Shown piece after piece: positions 12,001 through 16,775 of a stretch of 64,000 nt of DNA. The stretch's first letter is position 1; each line of letters starts with the position of its first letter. The notes under the pieces are model-generated. The model made no database searches. It worked only from the letters and a program-made list of their open reading frames with translations, and was not told the origin of the DNA. Position numbers and translations under genes: made by a program. The stretch covers positions 39,256 to 103,255 of the forward strand of contig DJGG01000132.1 in NCBI GenBank assembly GCA_002432195.1, given 5' to 3'. Origin of the DNA: Desulfobacteraceae bacterium UBA5852 (GTDB lineage Bacteria; Desulfobacterota; Desulfobacteria; Desulfobacterales; UBA5852).

Positions 12001-12610
12001 CCTCGGGATGCTGCAGAAGCTCCTTCGCGCCCGCTTTGGCGCCGGTCCACATGGTGGCACCCATGGTGGGCAACATGCGGAAGGCCGAACCCAGGAAGCT
12101 TTCCACGGTGCCGACATTCTCAGCCGGCGGCCTTATCTGGGCCTTGATGTTGGCGATCCCGTTGCGGACCTCGGGAGTGTCGTCGCCGTCGTAGACCTGG
12201 CGGGAGCGCAGGCGCCCCAGGTTCACCTGGAGCATCCCCTGTTCCAGGTCGCCGGCCAGTCGCGCCGCCGGCCCCTGGGAGAGTTCCCGCATACGCCGGT
12301 TCTCGGGCAACTCGGGATCGGTGGCCAGCTCCCGGGTCTGAACCGGCCGGGCGCTGGCACCCACCCCCGCGCCGGGGCGCTGGGTGGGAAGCCGCTGTGC
12401 CATCCTGGGCGGGGGCGGCGCGGGGGGCTTCAGGCCGGATTGCGCGAGGAAATACTCCCGCACCCGGGCCTGCTCGTCGGCTGCCAGGGCCCTGAACTCA
12501 TCGTCGGCATAGTCGGTGTCGAAGTGGTGGCCAACGATGGACCGCTGTTGCTCCGCGCCCAGGCGCCGGAACTCAGGGTCCTGCAGCCAGCCCTTGACGA
12601 TCTCGTCCAT
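1..12610 (-). CDS. Giant polyvalent (DarB-like) protein: pyrophosphatase-like, N6-adenine methylase, helicase, JAMM and zincin-like domains; 3' end off the left edge
   Basis: One frame is open from the ATG at 12,610 to base 2, at least 4,203 codons. The ATG directly follows the stop of the preceding gene. Domains in order: a phage inorganic-pyrophosphatase-like domain (about 560-690, starting KGHINVLGFD); a Pro/Ala linker; an N6-adenine methyltransferase (motif I EPAAGTGM at about 1397, motif IV NPPF at 1460); a Gly/Pro-rich stretch (about 1586-1730) that overlaps another gene; a superfamily-2 helicase of strawberry-notch/SNF2 type (QTGVGKGR with Lys 1961, DESHNASG at 2086, GRINRKGQ at 2494); a RadC/JAB-type JAMM domain (HNHPGG at 3144, then SSHD); and a zincin-like HEAFGHHG at 3442. 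The C-terminal part looks like the large polyvalent-protein-associated regions of phages. Family knowledge says such proteins are packaged and injected to protect DNA from restriction; that role here is inferred. Confidence 0.9.
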   Translation of the reverse strand, partial: MDEIVKGWLQDPEFRRLGAEQQRSIVGHHFDTDYADDEFRALAADEQARVREYFLAQSGLKPPAPPPPRMAQRLPTQRPGAGVGASARPVQTRELATDPELPENRRMRELSQGPAARLAGDLEQGMLQVNLGRLRSRQVYDGDDTPEVRNGIANIKAQIRPPAENVGTVESFLGSAFRMLPTMGATMWTGAKAGAKELLQHPEAPAPAFARGFQLSAAMEMGRIEAGLAYDELLELRDDRGNAIDPKVARLVAGGVGAVNGLIEVAQIGWLAKAFPGAQSVATRAIARGLAKLGQSGALKAAAARASKVAGSIAGRNAIKFGEFLAGEVAQEVTQESANIVGAFVAAEMDAEMNAAGIPELQRAAIIERLKETAVESAKAFVVIGAPGAAVSVGHDVQHSLKNPGEEASTPEDIILGRPAGSAPPSAPPVGPDGGTRRAPMRMASEAPAADSFMPEAAAPPAVSPIPAAPPGPGAPPAAPVSAGALSRLAVPAPPRTPADVALDEDDALAGADPREVDRLAAQAEQEKQAEVAIQANDAATSLQNDRPEPTEGQKKAGNYKKGHINVLGFDITVENPAGSTRSGKAPDGTEWEVEMQDHYGYFRRSLGKDGDQVDVFLGPAVNTPKAFVIDQMDPNTGEFDEHKVILGAANAQQAREIYQRNYEEGWNGFGGMTEMEPAQLKAWLGDGTRKRTPLDPSVPVKAVKSAATVGGMAFTDKEAAALEAAKKADALAKANSNGETARKVAAGLGIEFNGVDPAAQYLFTDPVTGDTFAVSKLGDAHKRLAELRAKKGVPAPAPEALAVPQAPDGLESILDEIRKKGAEQRAKEEAEARTGAEPEAQSGAPTPSTDSTPEKIPKPKRQRAKQAPITVRGWIKKMGGINPVNMAAEFKEAAVAVKMLLRKNGTPYDKIETALKSEGYLLEGENLLDLLIGDHERAKEVLKRRNTDITARSGDDLTHKEKQLLSQMEYEPEDPPPGEYVQVNAEDLPEGRPLTIIAGHGPDGWDIYKIIDKDPFGVTLQDGTTVELAPFDRVDVLKSDLEGETKPKMENGPGEAPAETNAEAPAPEAPEAPEPAAAPEPGKPTLDLKQETHGQQRPKPLHDSRPIKSGHRGGKLGPDDYFSTPSSRDEAQPGLGFQNPRQPDLFAGGERKPEATPEKIPGTKAVAQRMLAGEERFIESVMEQFGKTREEAERVLARFKETKLVHIDSVTGQYQLKTGASWEQDVIDRAAAEPKKPRHLPAPAPVEIKGGLGDPAAFFGLSPKQRIRALLKLFGDVVRSRGERLNKVGLQQVVARALGVERGPLLADSRYNQKFVEEVFEGAIAAEARRVIDAARAEGFTVAETFAELQRLYEWQPNLATRTSTSTINQAYSTPVHLGYLLQELAGVTRDATVYEPAAGTGMLLTAASQHKAHANEINLLRSEILRAMGFTASQEDGATLNAGRHDPNERDADAVVANPPFGAIPTVKVDGYNVSQIDHRIMADALRAMKDDGRAAFIIGGHNLGSNGQIRHAPFFNWLHHFYNVTHNVEVDGQLYSRQGTKYDFRIIVIDGRKAEPGGAAPDSGFLSASTPDELLNLFGGLADATVASRGVEALSRGEAPAGGVGGGETADRGNLPDGPPNQGAPDDRGPGGAQGPRGGGAVPGQAGGRGDARGAAGRASDQRPVDAPGPGPDTLPPRGDDAGERPGQPAGEGAGPRSADTRADEKGNGGREPGGVPAGERGPDALGGILDQIRREGARQREKEAAEKAAADAAKAQADFDRLANNLNDLLDDPNFSRRPAEAIADDDPRWLKVREILRQMWEATAKLAATVAERASLFITQTYAKLKAAAEPYLLKFAQADIAAALEAEKQQQERKDEVPGGADAYQAPYVPRSKGPVVDETLVPRKMAQDTQAALEALEARVGDIDRYVASRLDYKSTKALWDALSADQVDAVALAIDNIERGYGMIIGDQTGVGKGRVAASLYRYARLQGLKPIFFTEKPNLFSDFYRDIRDIGQKVFKPFLMASNRDLANIVDEDGEVVIPTPGLRERAGLLKAGDDAAVARAMSPHDGILSTYSQVRQPNDAQTVLILLARDNIMILDESHNASGESATGEFVRGALAEVRGVAYLSATFAKRPDTMPVYFRTAIGTSNMQMEQLIDAISAGGTPLQEWVSAALAKMGQYIRREKSFKGIEIRSHFDTANRERDARRADEATAILREILEVDRLVADSLADAIRTIKNAKPKDLRKAKKVVIGGVEFDPIGIRPGSKRPVRASVNTANFASTVHNKIRQLLLAMKADAAVEAAIEELKAGRKPIIAVANTMESFVTDLVNQGMMRVGDRFDLNFGNILERALRRTLRVSITTPQGEEIQVDLDPAELGEKLEEAFDTALEMIRNSRLDVPGSPIDHIRRKLKEAGYSSEEITGRGYVADIENPVPTLRLRTGKERSDRKGIIHRFNSGALDVVIINSAGSTGISMHASPKFTDQRPRVYIGVQAELNVDTEVQKMGRINRKGQTALPSYRLLFLDLPTEIRPAAVLSRKLKSLSANTSANADSPVSQKELPDMLNRYGDLAAAEWVRQHGIQLPSGEWQVPGMKGIRLNPDGGIVQISGRVGVQSIAMQEQFWEWVEGAYKDTIEWMKEIGTFDLEVGEYDFKAKTLSRTTLNAGRARGPNNVFTLPTTLEQVEVVSPTKPYKIARIQEMVDEELAGKSPQEYSRGLIDRLRKELAEYLGTEIARINSEFSQEPGEDGVSPAASQIARLRGRTDEQFQKIERMLSRRFLGKPYIVSGVEGAPDMHAVLVKVRLAKAAGSPVAPGRVRLVFAVNSPMRTLSLPISKIDAANLFVLDTSEAVLRSWDSAAALHATERRHILTGNLLDAYSHVRSQARLVRFTREDGSWDMGVLAPRNFKADKVDTRVALDPEMAVRAALLGMRISSGSVEVMRDADDLLVTVPKSKSLGARFYQDQDLLALAEGGEFQSSANYMSAAFPAKNTRRVVERIIALGEVFKVSQADFKVLSSHAADTTLREPEATYLAEPKSIGMRPMVQASLDFSGKAKDGEPKAPTFKRPTPLVRMATSGDIAAAGNVIFSVDDAASLLAHIRKEAQEHMMVVVVDSQGLVLEVQRYTVGTHGSSQFNLAELTGRVLNIPGAAKAYIAHNHPGGTTGPSSHDIAMANHVRAILALRGIDFETFVIAGTNYESFSDGIVTSNSRSIRPTVRRARVPIVRRVLKSTADRGPGITGPDEMGAWIRAAGDPEGFILLDNLNRPVGVVPKAKGMPIREFAAEVVAGLEATNASGMVYSSRSEIKAGTPELDAVRSIRSMMQYTARMLDVYERGVSAASTTGLDRFDDKIAHVDIAAQRANDERPLFLLGRRPKAKRFARLNKAEAESAARKVMDGWRAAPGLVVVAQQSELPEGILAKSKGDIVDAAYWRGKVYVVAENVENPAHLATAVLHEAFGHHGLRIALPAPEIISLLDAIYRGNREAVGRIGKDYGFDTATPKGQRLAADEWFARQAQELEGYKLWLKRAAAAVARMMRRLGFSINEDDARIRQALLDARKAVIEGSGAVASGWGAAPAFSARGRVAAQAEAGPDWKGALPPEVVQREAAARGIPKAALLDNLRDWGRVLVHQAHHFPHLQTVKNRVERARLNDILRRHQEVPSIAKQQALEMISSWTRGLSQSEYELFRVSVITADLLRDLESGLYSAEDGAERPLPFGYANHQELRDTFQRLKDLAGDHPKVVRALEARQESIRDMTRRLVEAKQIKRENLGNGDYYHHQVIQYWAMDRGIQVGSKDVRTKWRPWKAARTGSQMDYNTEYVEAEFMALASQIAQLETVETLRHVKAESDIFKALVGEAKQRNLANLWAKARREGWVEHYPPGHEREGEEIDILLPWKQKIAMARAKLAKMAERGELDFDSEWDDLVDELAQDPDMDHPRWFQFLSYLIDKQKPGANWAATIFKAIRERNQFIESTLGDEFLTWQKVLAEREGYVEWKPDPGKGWFWTSTITDKVLQQIAAGFVDPNEAETRRLLARGRDTIWVIPEGLAATLDEFYPPSDKSEVGIGRFGDWAMSAWKQYILLNPYSLIKYNLNNTSGDVDVCLAYNPAILKYAGRAFKDLRQWQGRDRAKLPPAVAEELELALRLGVIGSGWAVQEVQDVFKILKTDRLIGDILLDERPNWFNPKTYGDGYWRMARGVTTLRENVLRLAAFRYF
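7423..7854 (-). CDS. Nested gene in an alternative frame of the giant ORF, function unknown
   Basis: A 143-codon ORF starts at an ATG (7,854) with GGAGGG seven bases upstream and ends at a TAG at 7,423. It lies wholly inside the giant ORF but one frame away. The product (MQPWLPEELKPYPAARR...) has a normal amino-acid mix, predicted helices and strong G/C third positions. The giant frame over the same bases reads as Gly/Pro/Arg/Asp-rich low complexity. In this frame an upstream TGA at 7,876 and the TAG at 7,423 bracket exactly the segment with good coding signal. Upstream and downstream the coding signal returns to the giant frame. No known domain is recognised. The alternative is a pair of compensating frameshifts, programmed or mutational, putting this segment into the giant protein. 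Confidence 0.6.
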   Translation of the reverse strand: MQPWLPEELKPYPAARRLLAVWVGEKPPTGATYPMALRTRVRRMIEDLGVPRARAVVEQFLDRPVEGETPEELLAELQTSARWMHPGQALTHYLRGETTLENVLDNLQAREPDLEAPTPEQMKKEMEAVSLEEFLLESEGRML

Positions 12611-13861
12611 CTATTCGCCCCCGCCCGGCTGGGTGGATTGCTGCATCTGGTTGTAGACGTCCTTCCAGCTTTTCTGCTTGGGCGGGGGTGCTGTCGGCTG
12701 GTCCATGCCCGGCAGCTTGGAGAGAAACAGGCTGCGGGCCTGCTCCTGGATGGCGGCGGCCTCCTCCACGGTCTGGCCCGGGGCCCACTTGGATTCGATG
12801 TAATCGTTGTAGGCCTTGACGGCCTCCCCGAAATTCTTCTGGGCGGTGATGGTTTCCCACGCCTTGTCGGCGGGGATCCCCTTCTTCTGGGCGTACCACT
12901 CGGCCAGCTTGACCTCGGCCGGCATGGTTTCCTTCGATTGGTTCCGGGCGCGAATGCGCTCGATGCTCTTTTCCCCGGACAGCCTCATGGCCAAAAGCTC
13001 TTTATCCTGGCCGTGTTTCCGGTCGGCCAGGGTCTTGTCGGCCGCGATCTGTTTGTCGGTGAGCTTCTCCCGGTGCTCGAACTCCGCACCCTGCTCCTGC
13101 TGGCGCTCCAGGGCCTTGCGGCGCTCGTCGATAGACTTGTCCACCCGGGCGATGGCCTTCTCGAACTCATTGCCGGAAAACTGTGAGAGGTAGGCCTTCT
13201 TCTGCTCCAGCAGCTCGATCTGCCGGGCGGGGTCGTTCTGTAGCTCGCGCAGTTCGGCCCGGGCGGCCCGCAGCCCCTCCAGCTCGTTTGCGGCGTCCTG
13301 GGAACTCATCTGGCCGGCCACCACGGCCTTACCGATGGCAATGTGCCGCTCGTCCATCTTGCGGGCCATGGTCTCCATGGTGCGGTTCAGGCCCATGTTG
13401 GCCACGAAGAGGGCTTCGACCTCGCCGGCCCGCCGGTTGACCTCGGCATGGGTCAGGGCCTTCCGAGTCTTCTTGTTCACGAAGGCGCCATAGGTTCCGC
13501 TCTGGGGGTCCACGTCCACCTCGGCGTCGAACATGTCGCCAAACTTCCGCAGGAGTGAAGGCTCCCCCTTCTCCACCTTGCCGGTGTCCTTGTCGCCGCC
13601 GATGCCGGGCTTCCAGGTCGCCAACTCCATGGCCTCGTCGGTTCCGAAGATGTGGGAGACGCGAACGGGGGCCTCGCGCTTGGCCAGCTCGTCGGCGGCC
13701 TCGGCCGATTGCAGCTTCAGGCCCGGAGCGGCGAGCGCGTCCTGGTCAGCCTGCCGGCGCATCTGGTAGGCCATGAGGGCGCGCTTGCCCTCTGCCTCCT
13801 GGCCTTCGCGCAGCGTGTCCCCCAGACGGTTCACCTGGCTGATGATCGGATCGTAGGTCAT
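12611..13861 (-). CDS. Coiled-coil late protein, possible internal virion protein
   Basis: A 416-aa protein starting at ATG 13,861 (MTYDPIISQVNRL), chosen because a GGAAGG-type ribosome site lies just upstream; the frame is open further but the extension reads out of frame in the previous gene. The middle (about residues 170-300) is highly charged and helical with many Lys/Glu/Gln, consistent with coiled coil. The C-terminus is Pro/Gln-rich. It stops directly against the start of the giant polyvalent gene, so the two are probably translationally coupled. Position after the tail genes and before the giant gene fits a DNA-ejection or internal protein, but no family is recognised. Confidence 0.8.
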   Translation of the reverse strand: MTYDPIISQVNRLGDTLREGQEAEGKRALMAYQMRRQADQDALAAPGLKLQSAEAADELAKREAPVRVSHIFGTDEAMELATWKPGIGGDKDTGKVEKGEPSLLRKFGDMFDAEVDVDPQSGTYGAFVNKKTRKALTHAEVNRRAGEVEALFVANMGLNRTMETMARKMDERHIAIGKAVVAGQMSSQDAANELEGLRAARAELRELQNDPARQIELLEQKKAYLSQFSGNEFEKAIARVDKSIDERRKALERQQEQGAEFEHREKLTDKQIAADKTLADRKHGQDKELLAMRLSGEKSIERIRARNQSKETMPAEVKLAEWYAQKKGIPADKAWETITAQKNFGEAVKAYNDYIESKWAPGQTVEEAAAIQEQARSLFLSKLPGMDQPTAPPPKQKSWKDVYNQMQQSTQPGGGE

Positions 13862-13913
13862 ATGGTGTGCCCTTCCCTGGGGTTCATGTTGCCGGCCCTT
13901 GAATTCGGCCTTG

Positions 13914-14993
13914 TCAATATACTGAATGACCTCCAAATCCTTCGTTTCCACTGGGATCGCCATAACCACCGCCAAAACCTCCACCGGAGCTGCCGCTGGC
14001 GCTTCCCGTGCTTGAGCCGCCGCCCACATCTGAACCTCCCGGGCCGAACCCGCGGCCGCCCAAGCCTCCAGCAAGGCCTGCAGCGTGGTCGCCTATGTCG
14101 ACCCCTGGACTTCGATCAAACCCCATTCCGCTCAGGCCACTGACCTCCCCAACACCGTAGTTGCCGATACCCGGCCCCATTCCCATGGACGGGTCCCCCA
14201 CCTTGTCAGGCCCCTGGTTTATGCCCTTGTCTGCATTCACGGACCCGCTGAACAGGTCGGCAACCGCTTTCCCCCACCGTCCCAGCATGCCCGTCATGCT
14301 GGTATCAAGCTCGCTGGTGTGCTTGGTGATCGCTTGCCGGGCCTTTTCGGCTTTCGGGTCAGCCATGACGGCCTCGGGATCCTGCAAGGCGTGAGCGGCC
14401 TGGGCCGGCGTGTCCAAGTCCTTGATGGTGGATTCCATAAGGGACCTCTTTTCGGCCTCGCTGTATCCGAGGGCATCCAAGTCGGCACCAATCTTGTCCT
14501 TCGTGGCCGCCACCCCGGTGGCGTGGGCCAAACTTTCCGCGGTGATTCCGGCAATTCCCATGGGACCAGGGATGGCGCCGGATACCATAGCGGCGGGCAC
14601 GTCAGCCCCCAAGAGGCCCGCCGTCAATCCGGCCAAGGTTGCGGACTTCGCCCGATCCATTCCGAAGCCCCCCATCTTGCTCCGGGCCCCGCCGATCTCG
14701 CCCAGGCGGTCAGTGGCGTAGCCGCTGAAGCTGGAGGTGTCCATCTGCGGACCTTCTGGGGCTGGGTCCGCGTTGGGATCGCCCACCGCTCCCGGGACGG
14801 CTGCCGCGGGCACAGCGGGAGCAACAGGCTGGGGGGCGGGATCTGCCTCGGCGGCCTGCACTCGTGGAGCAACCGGGGCGTCAACGCCATATGTCCGCGT
14901 CATTGGAACGGTGGAGAACCGCCCCACGTTTCCGGACATCTGCCGGGAGTAGTTCATCATGGTGGACATGGGGGTGCGTTCGGGTGCGATCAT
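13914..14993 (-). CDS. Gly/Ala-rich late protein with hydrophobic segment
   Basis: A 359-aa protein. The N-terminal third is Pro/Ala-rich. A central stretch around residues 115-155 is rich in Ala, Gly, Leu and Val and could insert in a membrane. The C-terminal 60 residues are almost entirely Gly and Ser with scattered Phe/Tyr. Its ATG overlaps the stop of the upstream gene as ATGA, so the two are coupled. The composition is typical of phage internal or ejection proteins that cross the host envelope, but this is inference from composition and position only. Confidence 0.78.
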   Translation of the reverse strand: MIAPERTPMSTMMNYSRQMSGNVGRFSTVPMTRTYGVDAPVAPRVQAAEADPAPQPVAPAVPAAAVPGAVGDPNADPAPEGPQMDTSSFSGYATDRLGEIGGARSKMGGFGMDRAKSATLAGLTAGLLGADVPAAMVSGAIPGPMGIAGITAESLAHATGVAATKDKIGADLDALGYSEAEKRSLMESTIKDLDTPAQAAHALQDPEAVMADPKAEKARQAITKHTSELDTSMTGMLGRWGKAVADLFSGSVNADKGINQGPDKVGDPSMGMGPGIGNYGVGEVSGLSGMGFDRSPGVDIGDHAAGLAGGLGGRGFGPGGSDVGGGSSTGSASGSSGGGFGGGYGDPSGNEGFGGHSVY

Positions 14994-15691
14994 GAGAAGA
15001 GACCTCCCAGCCCGCCCACAAGAGCGGACGCGGCAGAGGCAAGGATGCTGCCACCCCCGCCCTCGCCGGAAATAAGTTTCCTCGCCCCGCCAGACGCCAA
15101 CCAGCCCGTGAGGGCGCCCGTGCCAGCGCCAATGGCCGCCTTCTCCAGGGGCTTCTTGCCCAGCATCGAGGCCGCCAGACCCGCGCCGCCCCCGATCAGA
15201 ATTGAGCCGGCGTTGTCCTTCAAGCCGGTAAGGAAGCTCGAACCGCCGGACCCGGCGCCCCCGGACTCGGGCCGGAAGATCCCGCCGCCTGCCGGCTGGC
15301 CGCCGCCGTGCGGTTGGGACGGCATGCTGGATCCGCTGCGGTCAATGTCCTGGGTGTTCCGGGAGATCTCGTCGGCCAGGGCTTTGGTTTCGTTGGCGCC
15401 CTTGGTGGAGAAGTAGGTTTGCGCCGCCAGGCCCCCCAGGCTGACACCTGCTCCTATCAGCCCCCGCCGACGGGCGTCCTTGAGGGCTTCCTCCTGAAGC
15501 TCAAGCTGTTCGCGTGTGGATGCCCTTTCGAATGCGTCGGATTTCTTCTGGAGCTTTTCCATGCGGGACTGGTGCGCCCGCTCGTCGGCCGCTGCCTGCT
15601 GCTGATAGACCATCGGCGACCGGGCATTCAGGGCCGCGATGTAGTTGGGCTGAATCTTGCGGCCGATGACCATTGACATTTGACGCGACAT
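14990..15691 (-). CDS. Gly-rich late protein with several hydrophobic segments, possible ejection protein
   Basis: A 233-aa protein preceded by GGGAGG seven bases from its ATG. It opens with a basic, Gln-rich helical region (residues 1-75). It then has Gly/Ala-rich hydrophobic stretches at about 77-95, 160-175, 185-200 and 215-233, separated by a Gly/Pro linker. Several short Gly-zipper-like segments suggest membrane insertion. The gene is coupled by ATGA to the next late gene. With its two neighbours it forms a trio of similar-style proteins between the receptor-binding protein and the giant gene, where podoviruses often keep ejection proteins. No specific family is recognised. Confidence 0.78.
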   Translation of the reverse strand: MSRQMSMVIGRKIQPNYIAALNARSPMVYQQQAAADERAHQSRMEKLQKKSDAFERASTREQLELQEEALKDARRRGLIGAGVSLGGLAAQTYFSTKGANETKALADEISRNTQDIDRSGSSMPSQPHGGGQPAGGGIFRPESGGAGSGGSSFLTGLKDNAGSILIGGGAGLAASMLGKKPLEKAAIGAGTGALTGWLASGGARKLISGEGGGGSILASAASALVGGLGGLFS

Positions 15692-15706
15692 GGTGGACCT
15701 CCCGCC

Positions 15707-16120
15707 TTACGCTCCGAAAATGGCCTTGCGGCGTTCCTCCTGGGCCCGGGCTAGCGATAGGTCAGCCTGCTTGCTCTGGTGCCCCAGGTAGGCGCTACCC
15801 ACGGCCCCCAGGGCCGCAACGCCAGTGCCGATGTTCAGGGCCAGGTTGTCATCTGCCCTCTGCTGCTTGGCCATCTTGGTCCGCCTGGTGGCGACCTCCT
15901 TGCTGAAGGCCAGGTTCTCCTTCGTCCGTCTGAAGGTCGCGTCCTGGGCCAACTTGGCGCCAGCCAGGCGCATGAGGGCCAGCCGGCGGCGCATATCCTG
16001 GTCCGCGAAGGCCTGATCGGCGATTACGGTATCCACGGCTGCCTGCTCGTAGGGATCGGAACGGGCCAACCGCAGTACCTGCTGGTGGTAGCGGGGATCC
16101 TGGGTGAAGCTCATATCCAT
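15707..16120 (-). CDS. Small helical late protein with C-terminal membrane-like segment
   Basis: A 137-aa protein (MDMSFTQDPRYHQQVLRL...). Residues 1-90 are charged and helical with many Arg/Gln/Ala. Residues about 93-115 form a Gly/Ala-rich hydrophobic stretch that could span a membrane, followed by a short charged tail. Its ATG follows the upstream stop by a few bases, and the ribosome site (GGGGAGGG) lies in the end of that upstream gene. Start architecture and tight spacing support a real late gene. A role in the ejection apparatus is an inference from position. Confidence 0.75.
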   Translation of the reverse strand: MDMSFTQDPRYHQQVLRLARSDPYEQAAVDTVIADQAFADQDMRRRLALMRLAGAKLAQDATFRRTKENLAFSKEVATRRTKMAKQQRADDNLALNIGTGVAALGAVGSAYLGHQSKQADLSLARAQEERRKAIFGA

Positions 16121-16124
16121 TGGA

Positions 16125-16688
16125 TTACCCTCCCCTCCTCATCTCCTGGAAAAGGTTCACGTCGTCCGCGATCTCCAACTTGGGCAGCTTTGCCTCCGGG
16201 TCGTAGGCCACCAGGGCCTCGTAGTCGGTGATGGCGTTGACCTCCGCTTCCACGGTGTCGAGGAATTGCCGGATGGCCTGCATCCCGCGGCGTAACCGGC
16301 CGGCGATAGGCCCGGCTGGGTTGTCCACGGCGGCCAGGGTAAAGCGGTTCAGGCGATCCCCCAGCTGCTGGGCGAGGGCGTTCGCCGTGTCGATCTTGAT
16401 GGCCCGCAGGGTTGGAACCTCGTAGCGGGGGGAAACCGCGTGGGTGACGCGGACCTCTTCCAGCGTCTCCACTTCGGTCTGGCTCTGGCTAACGTAGTGG
16501 GCCTGATCGAAGGGAGTGGTGACGATGGGCTTGATCCCCCAACCGGCGAGAACCGCCGGGGGCCGCTGGAAGACCTCGGGGCCGAAGACCACCCCGTCGA
16601 TGGCTACCTTCTCGGGACCCGGGATGTCGGCCACATGGACCCAGCGGCCACCGCGCTCCACGAGGACGTTTTGCTTCAGTCGGAACAT
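16125..16688 (-). CDS. Late protein of unknown function, tail region
   Basis: A 187-aa protein starting at MFRLKQNVLVERG; this ATG is chosen because GGGAGG stands nine bases upstream, while the longer frame has no ribosome site. The N-terminal 60 residues are beta-rich. The C-terminal half (about 95-170) is helical with repeated Ala/Leu/Arg and resembles the helical modules seen in small tail-associated proteins. It sits directly after the receptor-binding protein, so a chaperone, tail-assembly or accessory tail role is possible. No family assignment can be made from reading alone. Confidence 0.75.
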   Translation of the reverse strand: MFRLKQNVLVERGGRWVHVADIPGPEKVAIDGVVFGPEVFQRPPAVLAGWGIKPIVTTPFDQAHYVSQSQTEVETLEEVRVTHAVSPRYEVPTLRAIKIDTANALAQQLGDRLNRFTLAAVDNPAGPIAGRLRRGMQAIRQFLDTVEAEVNAITDYEALVAYDPEAKLPKLEIADDVNLFQEMRRGG

Positions 16689-16775
16689 GGCCTGTGCCTC
16701 CCTGCCGCGCCAATCCACCCGTAGTGGGCTGTTTCGTCTTTGCAAGGTAAATTTTCAGCGCACGGAAATTCTTCA

